DNA of 64,000 nucleotides from Natranaeroarchaeum sp042663585 (GCF_042663585.1 NZ_JBHTAN010000006.1:2790001-2854000); one strand, 5' to 3'; positions 26,472 through 35,410 are shown, numbered from the stretch's first letter. The notes: generated by a model from the letters alone, not told the origin. A program made the numbers and translations.

Positions 26472-27470
26472 TCACTCGTCCGTTTCGAGCGCCAGCGAGG
26501 CTAGCATCGCTTCTAACTGCACTTGCTCGTTTGCACCCTGCGTGATCCGGTAGTCGGCTTCGCCCACCCGGTCCATCAGGCGGACCGCGGCTTCCTCTTC
26601 GATTTCCAGGTCCCAGACGGAGCGGTGCAGTTGGTCGATGATGTCGCCGCCGGCGATTCCCTTGTCGACGATCAGGTCCCGTAGCTGACTTCGCGCGGCG
26701 ATGAAGTCGCCGTCGATAGCCGTCTGGACCATCTCCTGGACTTCTTCGGGACGCGCCGTCGCGGTGATCTTGAAAACGGTCTCCTCGTCGACGGTCTCGC
26801 CCATCACTGCGGCGGCCTGCAGGGCGTTGATCGCCTTTCGCATGTCGCCGTCCGCGGCGTAGACGAGCGCGTCGACGCCGTCCTGCGTGAGCGTGATCCC
26901 TTCGGCGTCGGCGATCTTTCGGATCTGGGCCTCGACGGCATCGTCGCCCAGCGGCGCGTAGCGAAAGACCGCACACCGGGACTGGATCGGGTCGATGATC
27001 TTGCTGGAGTAGTTACACGAGAGGATGAATCGGGTGTTGTTCGAGAACTGCTCCATCGTCCGGCGCAGCGCGGACTGGGCATCGCTGGTCAGCGCGTCGG
27101 CCTCATCGAGGAAGATGATGCTGGGTTTCGAGCCTGCGCGGCCGCTCCAGTCGGTGCTCGCGAAGTTCTTGATCTTCTCGCGGACGACGTCGATCCCACG
27201 CTCGTCGGAGGCGTTCAGTTCGAGGAAGTTCTCCTCCCAGTCGTCGCCGTAGAGCTCTTTGACGATGGCGACGGCACTGGCGGTCTTGCCGACGCCTGCC
27301 GGCCCGGCGAAGAGTAGATGCGGCAGGTCGTCGCGCTCGATATAGCTCTCCAGGCGGTCGGTGATGTTGTCGTGGCCAACCACGTCTTCGAGCGTGTGCG
27401 GCCGGTACTTCTCCGTCCAGACGTCCTGACGGCCCCCCACAGAGTCCTGCTCGGCTTCGGCGTCGCTCAT
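26472..27470 (-). CDS. rfcS: Replication factor C small subunit
   Basis: 332 residues from ATG 27468-27470. Clamp-loader signatures in order: EKYRPHTLEDVVGH (RFC box), Walker A GPAGVGKT, Walker B IIFLDEADAL, sensor 1 FILSCNYSSKI, the arginine-finger SRC (IQSRCAVFRY), and sensor 2 GDMRKAINALQ. It loads PCNA with RFC large subunit. The complete catalytic set contrasts with the second RFC-type gene at 34391. It is divergent from samp2 with about 96 nt between the starts. Confidence 0.96.
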   Translation of the reverse strand: MSDAEAEQDSVGGRQDVWTEKYRPHTLEDVVGHDNITDRLESYIERDDLPHLLFAGPAGVGKTASAVAIVKELYGDDWEENFLELNASDERGIDVVREKIKNFASTDWSGRAGSKPSIIFLDEADALTSDAQSALRRTMEQFSNNTRFILSCNYSSKIIDPIQSRCAVFRYAPLGDDAVEAQIRKIADAEGITLTQDGVDALVYAADGDMRKAINALQAAAVMGETVDEETVFKITATARPEEVQEMVQTAIDGDFIAARSQLRDLIVDKGIAGGDIIDQLHRSVWDLEIEEEAAVRLMDRVGEADYRITQGANEQVQLEAMLASLALETDE

Positions 27471-27566
27471 AGTTCCAGTCAAGTCCCTCCGCGTCATAAA
27501 ACGTCCGAGAGCGATCCCGACGATCCGGACGACAGTCTCAAGCCACTGTCAGCGCAACCGTGGGAT

Positions 27567-27764
27567 ATGCAGGTCACCGTCGAGGTGAAAGGCGAGCGGA
27601 CGGTCGAACTCGATGTCGAGGACGCGACCTACGCTGAGCTACTGGACCGCATCGACATCAGCCCGCACGAGGCGTCGGTGCTGGTCGATGGCCGCCCGGT
27701 CCCCGAGGATCAACCGGTCGAGGCAGAGCACGTCACCGTTCTCAGACTGATCAAGGGCGGATAG
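27567..27764 (+). CDS. samp2: Ubiquitin-like SAMP2 / sulfur-carrier protein
   Basis: 65 residues, beta-grasp fold. The sequence closely follows the known haloarchaeal SAMP2 pattern (ISPHEASVLVDGRPVPEDQPVE ... VLRLIKGG) and ends in the Gly-Gly needed for adenylation by the E1-like UbaA. SAMP2 has two roles in Haloferax: conjugation to protein lysines, feeding the proteasome, and sulfur delivery for 2-thiouridine in tRNA. The ATG at 27567 is used because the conserved fold starts there. Confidence 0.93.
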   Translation: MQVTVEVKGERTVELDVEDATYAELLDRIDISPHEASVLVDGRPVPEDQPVEAEHVTVLRLIKGG

Positions 27765-27840
27765 CCCGGCGGGTCCCGACTGTTCGTTTCCAGACAGCCG
27801 CCACCACACGATTTAGGATGATTCGCTCCAATGGTGGGGT

Positions 27841-29001
27841 ATGTCATCTGATGGCAAGTTCGGAGAGTTCGGCGGACGACACGTGCCGGAACCGCTCGAA
27901 GAACCGCTCGAAGAGCTAGCAGCGGCGTTCGATCGGTTCGTCGACGACGAGGAGTTTCAGTCGGAGCTATCCTACTACCTGAAACATTTCGCGGGCCGCC
28001 CGACACCGGTGTTCTATGCCGAATCCCTTAGCGAGCGCTACGACGCTGAGATCTACTTCAAGCACGAGGATCTCCTCCACGGTGGGGCGCACAAACTCAA
28101 CAACACGCTGGGACAGGCCCTCCTCGCGAAACGCGCCGGAAAGGAACGGCTGATCGCCGAAACGGGGGCCGGCCAGCACGGCACTGCGACGGCGATGGTC
28201 GGCGCGCTCCTGGACATCGATACGACAATCTACATGGGTCGCAAGGATATCCAGCGTCAGGAGATGAACGTCTTCCGGATGCGCCTGATGGGCGCCGAGG
28301 TCCGGGAGGTCACTCGTGGCAACGAGGGGCTAGCCGAGGCCGTCGACGCCGCGCTGGAGGATCTGGTCGAGAACACTGAGGAGACCCACTATCTGGTCGG
28401 GAGCGTGGTCGGCCCCGACCCGTTCCCGCGGATGGTTCGTGAGTTCCAGTCGGTGATCGGCGAGGAGGCCCGCGAACAGATCCAGGAACAACACGGCGAA
28501 CTGCCGGATGCCTGTGTTGCCTGTGTCGGCGGCGGATCGAACTCTCTCGGTCTCTGGCACGCGTTCAAGGACGACGACGTCGCCTTCTACGGCGCAGAGC
28601 CCGGGGGGATCGACGACGAACACCACTCCGCGCCGCTCTCGAAGACGCGAAAGGAAGAGCCACAGATCTTCCAGGGCATGAAGACGCAGATGATCGACGA
28701 CGACACCGAGAACCACTCTATCTCGGCGGGCCTCGACTACCCCGCCGTCGGCCCCGAACACGCCGCCCTGCAGGCACTCGGACGTGCCGAGTACCACGCC
28801 GTCTCCGACGAGGAGGCGCTGGCGGCCTTTCGCGAACTCAGCGAGACCGAAGGGATCATCCCCGCGCTGGAGCCGAGTCACGCTATCGCGCTCGCGATCA
28901 AACTCGCCGAAGAAGACCGTCACGACACGATTCTCGTCAACCTCTGTGGCCGGGGCGACAAGGACATGCAGACCGCCGCCGAGCGGTTCGATCTGAGCTA
29001 G
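27841..29001 (+). CDS. trpB: Tryptophan synthase beta chain, not linked to trpA
   Basis: 386 residues, TrpB1 size. PLP lysine motif HEDLLHGGAHKLNNTLGQAL, catalytic Glu in LIAETGAGQHGTATA, PLP phosphate loop CVGGGSNSLGL, and LCGRGDKDM at the end. The usual HTGSHK is here HGGAHK, keeping His and Lys. No trpA, trpC or other tryptophan gene flanks it. The enzyme joins serine and indole. Whether it serves as the main subunit or as an indole salvage copy depends on the rest of the genome. Its stop overlaps the convergent acetyltransferase stop in CTAG. Confidence 0.92.
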   Translation: MSSDGKFGEFGGRHVPEPLEEPLEELAAAFDRFVDDEEFQSELSYYLKHFAGRPTPVFYAESLSERYDAEIYFKHEDLLHGGAHKLNNTLGQALLAKRAGKERLIAETGAGQHGTATAMVGALLDIDTTIYMGRKDIQRQEMNVFRMRLMGAEVREVTRGNEGLAEAVDAALEDLVENTEETHYLVGSVVGPDPFPRMVREFQSVIGEEAREQIQEQHGELPDACVACVGGGSNSLGLWHAFKDDDVAFYGAEPGGIDDEHHSAPLSKTRKEEPQIFQGMKTQMIDDDTENHSISAGLDYPAVGPEHAALQALGRAEYHAVSDEEALAAFRELSETEGIIPALEPSHAIALAIKLAEEDRHDTILVNLCGRGDKDMQTAAERFDLS

Positions 29002-29555
29002 GACTCGATCCGTTTTTCGAAGTGGACGAGGTCGTACTCGCCCATCGTCGACTCGCCGACCTGCGCGTAGCCGGCGCTGGGATAGAACGCGACGGCCTTG
29101 CGCTGTCGTCGCGCCGTCGTCGCCAGTATCGGATCGTATCCTGCCGCCACGATACGTGATTCGAGGTCGGCCAGTAGCTTGCGCGCGAACCCCTGTCGTT
29201 GAGCGGCGGGATGGACGCGCATCCGGTGGAGTTCCGCCCCGCCCGCCACGCTCCGCTCGTCGGCGTAGCCCGTCTCGCTGGGGAGGTAGCCGCCGATTGC
29301 GACCACATAGCCGTCGTGGGTTCCGACGTCCTCGAACGAGCGGTCGTCCGCACCGGGGAGCATCTCCCTGTCCTCGACGACGCCGACGACGAACTCGCCG
29401 CCAGCGTCGGGATACGACGCCTGTACGTCCGCGAGGTCGTCGTTATCGGGAATGTCGTCCGGGTTGGTCTCGGTCTCGGCCAGGGACAGTTCGTCGACGC
29501 GGCGGATCGCGCTCGCGTCCCGTGGGTCGTACGACCGACAGACGAGGCCGCTCAT
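28998..29555 (-). CDS. GNAT family N-acetyltransferase
   Basis: 185 residues. The GNAT core is visible: GGYLPSE, ELHRMRVHPAAQRQGFARKLLADLE (acetyl-CoA loop QRQGFA), then ATTARRQRKAVAFYPSAGYAQVGES. The N-terminus reads as a typical substrate domain (VCRSYDPRDASAIRRV). Substrate unknown. Its start overlaps the rio1 stop by 4 nt (29552-29555), so the two are co-translated, with rio1 upstream. Confidence 0.88.
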   Translation of the reverse strand: MSGLVCRSYDPRDASAIRRVDELSLAETETNPDDIPDNDDLADVQASYPDAGGEFVVGVVEDREMLPGADDRSFEDVGTHDGYVVAIGGYLPSETGYADERSVAGGAELHRMRVHPAAQRQGFARKLLADLESRIVAAGYDPILATTARRQRKAVAFYPSAGYAQVGESTMGEYDLVHFEKRIES

Positions 29556-30430
29556 ACGTCGGCGTTCTCGTGAACCCAGTCCAGCAGTTCGTCGCCGCTC
29601 ACTTCCATCCCCTGCCGGCGGAAAAACGAGGCGACGTTCTCGCAGTCCCGTTCGAGGAACTCTTCAGCGTTCTGATGGTGGATCGTCACCGCCTGCCCGA
29701 CATCGATGACGACCAGTTCGCCGTCGTAAAAGAGCACGTTGTACTCGCTGAGGTCGCCGTGAACGAGTCCGGCGGAGTATAGTCGGCGGATGTACTCGCG
29801 GACGACCTCGTAGGCCGTCTCGGGGTTCTCGATCTGGACTTCCGCAAGCCGCTTCGAGCGACTGTCCTCGGTGCCGATGTACTCCATGATGAGGACGTTT
29901 CGCTCCGTGGTGATCGGCCGCGGGACGCGAACCCCGGCTTTCCGGGCGCGTTCCAGGTTCGAGAGTTCCTTGCGCGTCCAGGCCATCACGATCTTTCTCT
30001 TGTCGCCGAGTTCCTCGAAGCGCGGGTCGCCGATGAGGTACTCGCGCATGTCCTGGAAGTTGGTCGCGCGGGTGCGGTACACCTTCATCGCGACCTCCTC
30101 TTCGCCCTCTCGTAGCATCTCCAGCGATCGGTCGCCGGCGAGCGCGTTGTAGACGTTCGCCTCCTTGCCGGTCGAGAGCGGCCCGCCGATGGCGTCGACG
30201 TAGCCGTCCTGAACGAGTTTGTACAGCGCGGCGAATGTGGCATCGTCGAAGGCTCCGTCGTCGACTTTGAACCCGTCGGAGTCCTTGATCCGTTCGCGGA
30301 ACTGGCTGAACTTCCGATCCCGCTTGCGGGCGATCCGATCGGCCTCGGTATCGCTGACGTCGATCTGCTCGAATTCGTCGTCGGGGGTGTCCGACTCGTT
30401 GGGTTCGAGCAAGCCGTACTCGCCTGTCAT
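29552..30430 (-). CDS. rio1: RIO1-type serine protein kinase
   Basis: 292 residues. RIO motifs: glycine-poor nucleotide loop GGPLSTGKEANVYNALAG, Lys in AMKVYRTRATNF, catalytic HGDLSEYNVLF, metal-binding IDVGQAV. RIO1 kinases act in maturation of the small ribosomal subunit. The neighbouring gene on the same strand is eIF-1A, another 30S factor, only 62 nt beyond the start. C-terminus (FFRRQGMEVSGDELLDWVHEN) is typical. Confidence 0.95.
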   Translation of the reverse strand: MTGEYGLLEPNESDTPDDEFEQIDVSDTEADRIARKRDRKFSQFRERIKDSDGFKVDDGAFDDATFAALYKLVQDGYVDAIGGPLSTGKEANVYNALAGDRSLEMLREGEEEVAMKVYRTRATNFQDMREYLIGDPRFEELGDKRKIVMAWTRKELSNLERARKAGVRVPRPITTERNVLIMEYIGTEDSRSKRLAEVQIENPETAYEVVREYIRRLYSAGLVHGDLSEYNVLFYDGELVVIDVGQAVTIHHQNAEEFLERDCENVASFFRRQGMEVSGDELLDWVHENADV

Positions 30431-30491
30431 CTACCATTCCCTTGGCGATCCAGCGGTAAAAGGATGCGTTCTGGGTCCGGCGCGGACCGCG

Positions 30492-30776
30492 CTATCTAAT
30501 GTGGCCTTCCTCGCGCAACTGGTCCGCTTCTTGCTTCTCGTAGCGCCACGTGATGTCGGCTTTCTCGTCCTGCCAGTCCCACGGTTCGACGAGAACGATG
30601 TCGTCCTCGCGGATCCAGATGCGTTTTTGCATCTTGCCGGGAATCCGTGCCGTCCGCTCCTCGCCGTCTGCACAACGCACTTTCACGCGGTTCGCTCCGA
30701 GCATGTTCGTGACCTCGGCAAAGACCTCGTCCTCGTCGGGCATCCTGAGGTCGTTTCGTCCGTTGTCGTCGCTCAT
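30492..30776 (-). CDS. eif1A: Translation initiation factor eIF-1A
   Basis: 94 residues from ATG 30774-30776, giving the family start before an OB fold: EVFAEVTNMLGANRVKVRCADGEERTARIPGKMQKRIWIREDDIVLVEPW. The factor binds the 30S A-site during initiation. It lies 61 nt upstream of rio1 on the same strand. A GTTTTAAA-like AT-rich segment before the start is a likely promoter. Confidence 0.97.
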   Translation of the reverse strand: MSDDNGRNDLRMPDEDEVFAEVTNMLGANRVKVRCADGEERTARIPGKMQKRIWIREDDIVLVEPWDWQDEKADITWRYEKQEADQLREEGHIR

Positions 30777-30870
30777 ACTGGAATATTGGTCAGGTGAGGT
30801 TTTAAATTCGGTGGAGTCGCTTCCGGCCCGAAACCATCGGATTATTGTACGCGCCCCGACCACCGACGGT

Positions 30871-31059
30871 ATGATCAAACGACTCGGTGCGGCCGGCATC
30901 GTCGGCCTGCTGGCACTGCTCGGCGGAATCGTGCTTATCGCCACTCAGAACCTCCTTATCGCGGGCGGCCTGGCGCTGATCGTCGCCGGTCTCGGCCTCG
31001 TGGTGCGCTCGCTGATCCAGAGCGTGATGGGTTCGATGGGAATGGGCGGGATGCTCTAG
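30871..31059 (+). CDS. Small two-helix membrane protein
   Basis: 62 residues: a short basic start, helix 1 (GAAGIVGLLALLGGIVLIA), a turn, helix 2 (LLIAGGLALIVAGLGLVVRSL), then a Met/Gly-rich end. Such small proteins are widespread in haloarchaea (I believe the DUF7470 type) with no known role. Its TAG stop overlaps the convergent DUF460 stop in CTAG (31056-31059). Confidence 0.75.
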   Translation: MIKRLGAAGIVGLLALLGGIVLIATQNLLIAGGLALIVAGLGLVVRSLIQSVMGSMGMGGML

Positions 31060-33038
31060 AGGCTAGAGCGCTCGTCGTCGGCCCGATGCTCGGTGATGAG
31101 TTGATCGACCATCTCCGTTTTCCGTTCTTTGCGGCGCTCCTCGGCCCGGTCCTCCCAGTCGTCGATGACGCTCTCGATGTCTGCTCCCCGAGCGACCGCG
31201 AGTTCGTCCACTTCCTGCATCCGGACGTCCGACACCGGTCCGACCGGGATTCCGTGCTCGAAGAGGATCTCGTCGGCGATGTCCGAGAGGTTTCCGCCGT
31301 TTTTCAGGACGACCTGTGGCTCGACGTCGACCAGCCGTTCGGCCGTACTGCGGCCCGCACCGCTGGCGTCCCGGAGATAGATCACGTCGTCCTCGGCGAG
31401 TCCGTACTGCTCGTGGGCCGCTTCGAGCGCGTTCGTCGTGAATTTCTCGACGGGCTTGACCGGAACGAGGTCTTTCTTCTTCGCCGAGACGTCCGCGAAG
31501 TTCGAGTGATCGAGTTTCCAGAGCTCTTTGAGTCGGTCGAGTTTCGCTTCGATGTCCTCGGCCCGCTCTTCGGCGTCTTCGACCTGGCGTTCGAGCCGTT
31601 CGTTCTTCCGTTGCAAGCGCGTGACGTCGCGGCGTTCACGCGCCTCGCGGCGCTCCTCGCGTCGCGCGTCGGAGAGTTCGCTTTCGAGTTCCTCGATCCG
31701 GTCGTCCTTCTCGGTGATGGTGCCTTCGAGGCTCTCGACGTGCTCTTCGAGGCGCTCGACCTGGCGCTCCAGGTCGCGGATCCGTTTTTCGTCGTCGGTT
31801 AGTTCGCGCGGCGTGTGCTCTGACTCCGCAATCTCTTCTTCCTCGTCCTCGCGCAGGCGCTGGATCACCGTTTCGACGGACTCGTCGTTGCGCACCACCT
31901 CGGCGGTCACCTCGCCGCGCTCGAACGCGCTCGGCACCTTGCGGGCGATGCGCCGGAACTGGTCCTCGTGGTCGTCGAAGGCAAACAGCGCGGCGGCCAT
32001 CGCGTCCCGTTCATGATCGTTGTTGTAACTGTGATCGCGGGTGCGGTGTTGTTTGGTGTCGATCGGCAGATCAGTGTCGGGCGTCCACGGTGCGGCGTCG
32101 AAGCTTCGCCGGATCTTCTCGACGGTCTCGGGCATCGGCGTGACGTCTGCGGCAAGCACGACCGGCCGCCCGCGTTCGATGATCCACTCGATCACCGCCG
32201 CGGTGTCCGCCGTACGGGTACTCAGCACGTCCAGCAGGTCGCCGTCGAGCGAGACGACTGCGACCGCGGTCGTCGTGCCGGGATCGATCCCGACGATGAC
32301 GTGATCCCGGCGCTTGGCGAGGGGATGGAACTCGATGCCGTCGCGGCGTTCGCGCTCGATTTCGATCCGCGTGTCCCCCGAGCGTTCGCGCGAGAGCGGG
32401 ATGTCCTGTGGCCGCGCCGATACCTCGAAGACGGCGTTGCTGTAGCCGCCGTACTTCTCGGTGACGTCCATCTCGTACTCCAGATTCGCGTCGTCGAGTA
32501 CGCTCTCGACGTCGCGGGCGCGACGCTTGACCGAGCCGTGGATCCGGCGCGTGTAGCGGTCCTGGCTGAAGCCGCCCTTGCCGGTCGAGCGGCCGCGAGA
32601 GACCTTGACTTCCGTCGTATCTGTAAAGGCCGACACCTCGTGGCCGACGTTCTGGGCGGCGAGTCGCGCGGCCGCCTCGGCCTCTTTCATCGGCTCTTTG
32701 CCGTAGGGGACGCCGTGGCGCTTGGCGACCCGCGAGAGTGGTTCGGGCTGTTCGTCGCCGGTTACCTGCACGAGGCGGGTTCCGTCGGGGAGGCTCCCCA
32801 GAAACCCGACGAGGGCATCCTTGTTCTCGGCGAGTTCGTACATGTTGTCGGTGGCGAGCATCGCCGGTTCGCGATCCTCGATCAGCCGACGGAGCTTTCG
32901 ATAGGTGACGACGTCGCGTTCGAGCGACTCGCCGTCGTGGATACACAGCGCGTAGGAAGGTGTCGATCCCCGAACATCCCCACTCTGGATGTCGACGCCG
33001 AAGACGACGGCGTCGAGCGCACTCGTTCGATGGCTCAC
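31056..33038 (-). CDS. DUF460 protein: paired RNase-H/RuvC-like fold plus coiled coil
   Basis: 660 residues. Residues 246-355 show the RuvC/YqgF-type RNase H pattern: strand VIVGIDPGTTTAVAVVSLDG with D252, LAADVTP with D298, and HERDAMAAALFAF with D345, the spacing of a metal-binding acidic triad. The N-terminus repeats the theme more loosely (VFGVDIQSG with D16, LATDNMYEL with D64, KEAEAAARLAAQ with E121). Residues ~385-520 are a long charged coiled coil. The last ~120 residues are a mixed domain. The family is nearly universal in archaea and uncharacterised; it may be a nucleic-acid-processing ATP-independent nuclease or an inactive scaffold. Confidence 0.88.
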   Translation of the reverse strand: MSHRTSALDAVVFGVDIQSGDVRGSTPSYALCIHDGESLERDVVTYRKLRRLIEDREPAMLATDNMYELAENKDALVGFLGSLPDGTRLVQVTGDEQPEPLSRVAKRHGVPYGKEPMKEAEAAARLAAQNVGHEVSAFTDTTEVKVSRGRSTGKGGFSQDRYTRRIHGSVKRRARDVESVLDDANLEYEMDVTEKYGGYSNAVFEVSARPQDIPLSRERSGDTRIEIERERRDGIEFHPLAKRRDHVIVGIDPGTTTAVAVVSLDGDLLDVLSTRTADTAAVIEWIIERGRPVVLAADVTPMPETVEKIRRSFDAAPWTPDTDLPIDTKQHRTRDHSYNNDHERDAMAAALFAFDDHEDQFRRIARKVPSAFERGEVTAEVVRNDESVETVIQRLREDEEEEIAESEHTPRELTDDEKRIRDLERQVERLEEHVESLEGTITEKDDRIEELESELSDARREERREARERRDVTRLQRKNERLERQVEDAEERAEDIEAKLDRLKELWKLDHSNFADVSAKKKDLVPVKPVEKFTTNALEAAHEQYGLAEDDVIYLRDASGAGRSTAERLVDVEPQVVLKNGGNLSDIADEILFEHGIPVGPVSDVRMQEVDELAVARGADIESVIDDWEDRAEERRKERKTEMVDQLITEHRADDERSSL

Positions 33039-33079
33039 GTACCGTGGTAAGCGGTGACGGTAAGTGAATCTTGTCCCCG

Positions 33080-33298
33080 TTACCCCTTCGTCTGACCCCA
33101 GACTGCGCCCCCGGCGAACAGCACTGTCAGGCCGAGAACGATCCCTACCTCCGGCGAAATCAGGAACGCAATCAGGACGAGGGGGAGTGTGATTCCCGCC
33201 GCGACGAGGAGCTGAATTTTCGTGATAGTGGCGTCGAGTCGTGTTTCCAGGTCGTCGATCCGTTGTTCGAGCTCTTCGGTGGAGGGCTCGCTCGCCAT
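33080..33298 (-). CDS. Small coiled-coil/membrane protein
   Basis: 72 residues. Residues 5-28 form a predicted coiled coil (TEELEQRIDDLETRLDATI), followed by two membrane helices (LLVAAGITLPLVLIAFLI and GIVLGLTVLFAGGAV). Conserved hypothetical in style; function not recognised. It lies 41 nt upstream of the DUF460 gene on the same strand and may share its transcript. Confidence 0.7.
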   Translation of the reverse strand: MASEPSTEELEQRIDDLETRLDATITKIQLLVAAGITLPLVLIAFLISPEVGIVLGLTVLFAGGAVWGQTKG

Positions 33299-33378
33299 AT
33301 TCGGATATCGTGACGACTAGCTGATAAAATCTCCCGTTTTTCAGCGCTAAGTATCGGCGCTGCCCCGGTCTGAGGCGC

Positions 33379-34305
33379 TCAGGAGTCCGGAAACGGCACG
33401 TCGACGGTATCGCCGTCGTCGGGGACGAACACCTCGCCGTCGAACGCTTCGCTGGCCTCCAGGCGGTGGTCGCTCACGTCGCCGGTATACCGCGAGGAGA
33501 TGTGGACGAGTGCGAGGCGTTTCGCGTCCGCGCGCTGGGCGACCCCGGCGGCCTCGCTTGCCGTCGAGTGGCCAGTCTTCAGAGCGCGGTCGAGTCGGTC
33601 CTCGGCGAAGGTGGCGTCGTGGACGAGCAGGTCGGCGTTCTCGGCGATATCGACTGTCTCGTCGCTGGGTCGAGTGTCGCCGGTGTAGACGAACGTCCGG
33701 CCGGGCCGTGGCTCACCGACGACCTGCTCGGGGTCGACGACCGCCCCGTCGTCGAGTTCTACTGGCTCGCCCTCGTGGAGTTGCGAGAACTTCGGCCCGA
33801 CGGGAACGCCGAGTTCCTCGGCGTGCTCGCGGTCGAAGCGGCCCTTCCGGTCGTCCTCGATCAGGGCGTAGCCGACTGCGGTCGTCCGATGGTCGACGGG
33901 GAAGGTGCGGACCACGTACTCGTCGGTCCGGAGCACCACGTCGTCGTAGCCGACCTCGTTGATCCGGAGCGGAAAGGAGGGTCGCCCGCCTGCGGACTCG
34001 ATGAAGGCCTTGATACTGCCCTTTTCGCCCGGCGGGACGTGAATCGTCATCCCCGTCTCGCGGTCGTTGAAATCCATCGTGTCCAGCAGGCCGGGCAGCC
34101 CGTAGGTGTGATCGCCGTGGGTATGGGTAATAAAGAGATGCGAGACGTCGAAGCCGGTGCCAAAGCGCATCATCTGGCGCTGGGTGCCCTCGGCGCAGTC
34201 GAACAGGAGGTGGTCGCCTTCGCGGGCGACCGAAATCGCGCTGGGGTTGCGTCTGGTTGTCGGTACGGCCCCGCTGGTCCCCAGAAACGTCACGCGAAGC
34301 GTCAT
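33379..34305 (-). CDS. rnz: Ribonuclease Z (tRNA 3'-endonuclease)
   Basis: 308 residues, the short RNase Z form. FLGTSGAVPTTRRNPSAI opens the metallo-beta-lactamase fold, and the metal motif is THTHGDHTYGL (H61, H63, D65, H66). Also seen are the exosite-like region, GDTRPSDE and HDATF. It cuts the 3' trailer from tRNA precursors. Divergent from the second RFC-type gene, with 85 nt between. Confidence 0.96.
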   Translation of the reverse strand: MTLRVTFLGTSGAVPTTRRNPSAISVAREGDHLLFDCAEGTQRQMMRFGTGFDVSHLFITHTHGDHTYGLPGLLDTMDFNDRETGMTIHVPPGEKGSIKAFIESAGGRPSFPLRINEVGYDDVVLRTDEYVVRTFPVDHRTTAVGYALIEDDRKGRFDREHAEELGVPVGPKFSQLHEGEPVELDDGAVVDPEQVVGEPRPGRTFVYTGDTRPSDETVDIAENADLLVHDATFAEDRLDRALKTGHSTASEAAGVAQRADAKRLALVHISSRYTGDVSDHRLEASEAFDGEVFVPDDGDTVDVPFPDS

Positions 34306-34390
34306 TACCTCTCACTGGTCGCCCGCCCGGTAAACCGGCTTCGGATCCCGACCGACCGATTCTTACCCCCGCGAGCGCTACGACCGGGTA

Positions 34391-35410
34391 ATGGACTCGC
34401 CGCTGTGGACCGACGTGCACGCCCCCGATCTGGACGAGCTGCCCCAGGACGACGTCCGCGAGTATCTCCAGCGCGGCGTCGACGACCCGCTGAACCTGGT
34501 GCTTCACGGCCCGCCGGGGAGCGGCAAGACCGCCGCCGTCCGCGCGCTCGCTGCCGAAGCCCACGAGGACCCGGACAACGATCTGATCGAGATCAACGTC
34601 GCGGATTTCTTCGACCGGACGAAGACGGAGATCAAGAACGACCCGCGCTTCGCCTCGTTTCTCGAGGGGCGCAGTTCGATGGCGAAACGCGACATGATCA
34701 ATCACGTCCTCAAGGAATCGGCCAGCTACGCGCCGGTCTCCGGCTCCTACAAGACGATCGTGCTGGACAACGCCGAGGCGATCCGCGAGGACTTCCAGCA
34801 GGCGCTGCGGCGCGTGATGGAGCGGCATCACCAGACCACGCAGTTCGTCATCACGACGCGTCAGCCGACCAAGCTCATCCCGCCGATCCGCTCGCGATGT
34901 TTCCCGGTACCGGTCCGCGCACCGACCCACGAGGAGATAGCGACCGTGCTCGAACGGATCGCCGTCGCCGAGGACGCCGAGTTCGACCAGAACGGCATCA
35001 AGTTCATTGCGGGCTACGCCGATGGCGACCTCCGCAAGGCGATTCTGGGTGTGCAGACGACCTACGAGCAGGAGGGTGAGATCACCCGCAACGCCGCCTA
35101 CGAGGCGCTCGGCGAGGTCGGTACCGACGATCAGGTCAAGGAGATGCTAGACGCCGCCGAGGCGGGCGAGTTCACCGACGCCCGCTCGACGCTCGATGAC
35201 CTGCTCGTCGACGAGGGACTCTCGGGCGAGGAAGTCGTTCAGGATATCCTGCGGATCGCACAGTCCCGATACGACGGCGACCGGCAGACGAAGCTCTATC
35301 GCCTGGCGGGCGAGATCGATCTGGATCTCACCGAGGGAACGAATGACCGCCTGCACGTCTCGCATCTGCTCTCGCGACTGCCGGAGTTGACCTGGTCGGC
35401 CGAAGCCTAA
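34391..35410 (+). CDS. rfcC: RFC small-subunit paralogue with degenerate Walker B
   Basis: 339 residues, AAA+ clamp-loader fold. Walker A GPPGSGKT at 40-47, SRC arginine finger at 168-170 (IPPIRSRCF), sensor 2 GDLRKAILGVQ. The Walker B motif reads IVLDNAEA, so the catalytic Glu of DExx is Asn (N127). This predicts ATP binding with weak or no hydrolysis, while the Arg finger could still serve a neighbouring subunit. Some archaea have such a second small subunit (RfcC/RFCS2). The N-terminal RFC box is shortened. It is likely part of the pentameric clamp loader with the rfcS product at 26472. Confidence 0.9.
   Translation: MDSPLWTDVHAPDLDELPQDDVREYLQRGVDDPLNLVLHGPPGSGKTAAVRALAAEAHEDPDNDLIEINVADFFDRTKTEIKNDPRFASFLEGRSSMAKRDMINHVLKESASYAPVSGSYKTIVLDNAEAIREDFQQALRRVMERHHQTTQFVITTRQPTKLIPPIRSRCFPVPVRAPTHEEIATVLERIAVAEDAEFDQNGIKFIAGYADGDLRKAILGVQTTYEQEGEITRNAAYEALGEVGTDDQVKEMLDAAEAGEFTDARSTLDDLLVDEGLSGEEVVQDILRIAQSRYDGDRQTKLYRLAGEIDLDLTEGTNDRLHVSHLLSRLPELTWSAEA

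Noticed and set aside
31968..33050. 360-codon plus-strand frame opposite DUF460
   Set aside because: Composition is that of an antisense shadow, and the minus-strand protein has intact motifs.
33466..35079. Long plus-strand open frame (537 codons) across rnz and the RFC paralogue
   Set aside because: It is antisense or out of frame to two clearly conserved genes; its Arg/Pro/Gly-rich translation is typical of a shadow frame in GC-rich DNA.
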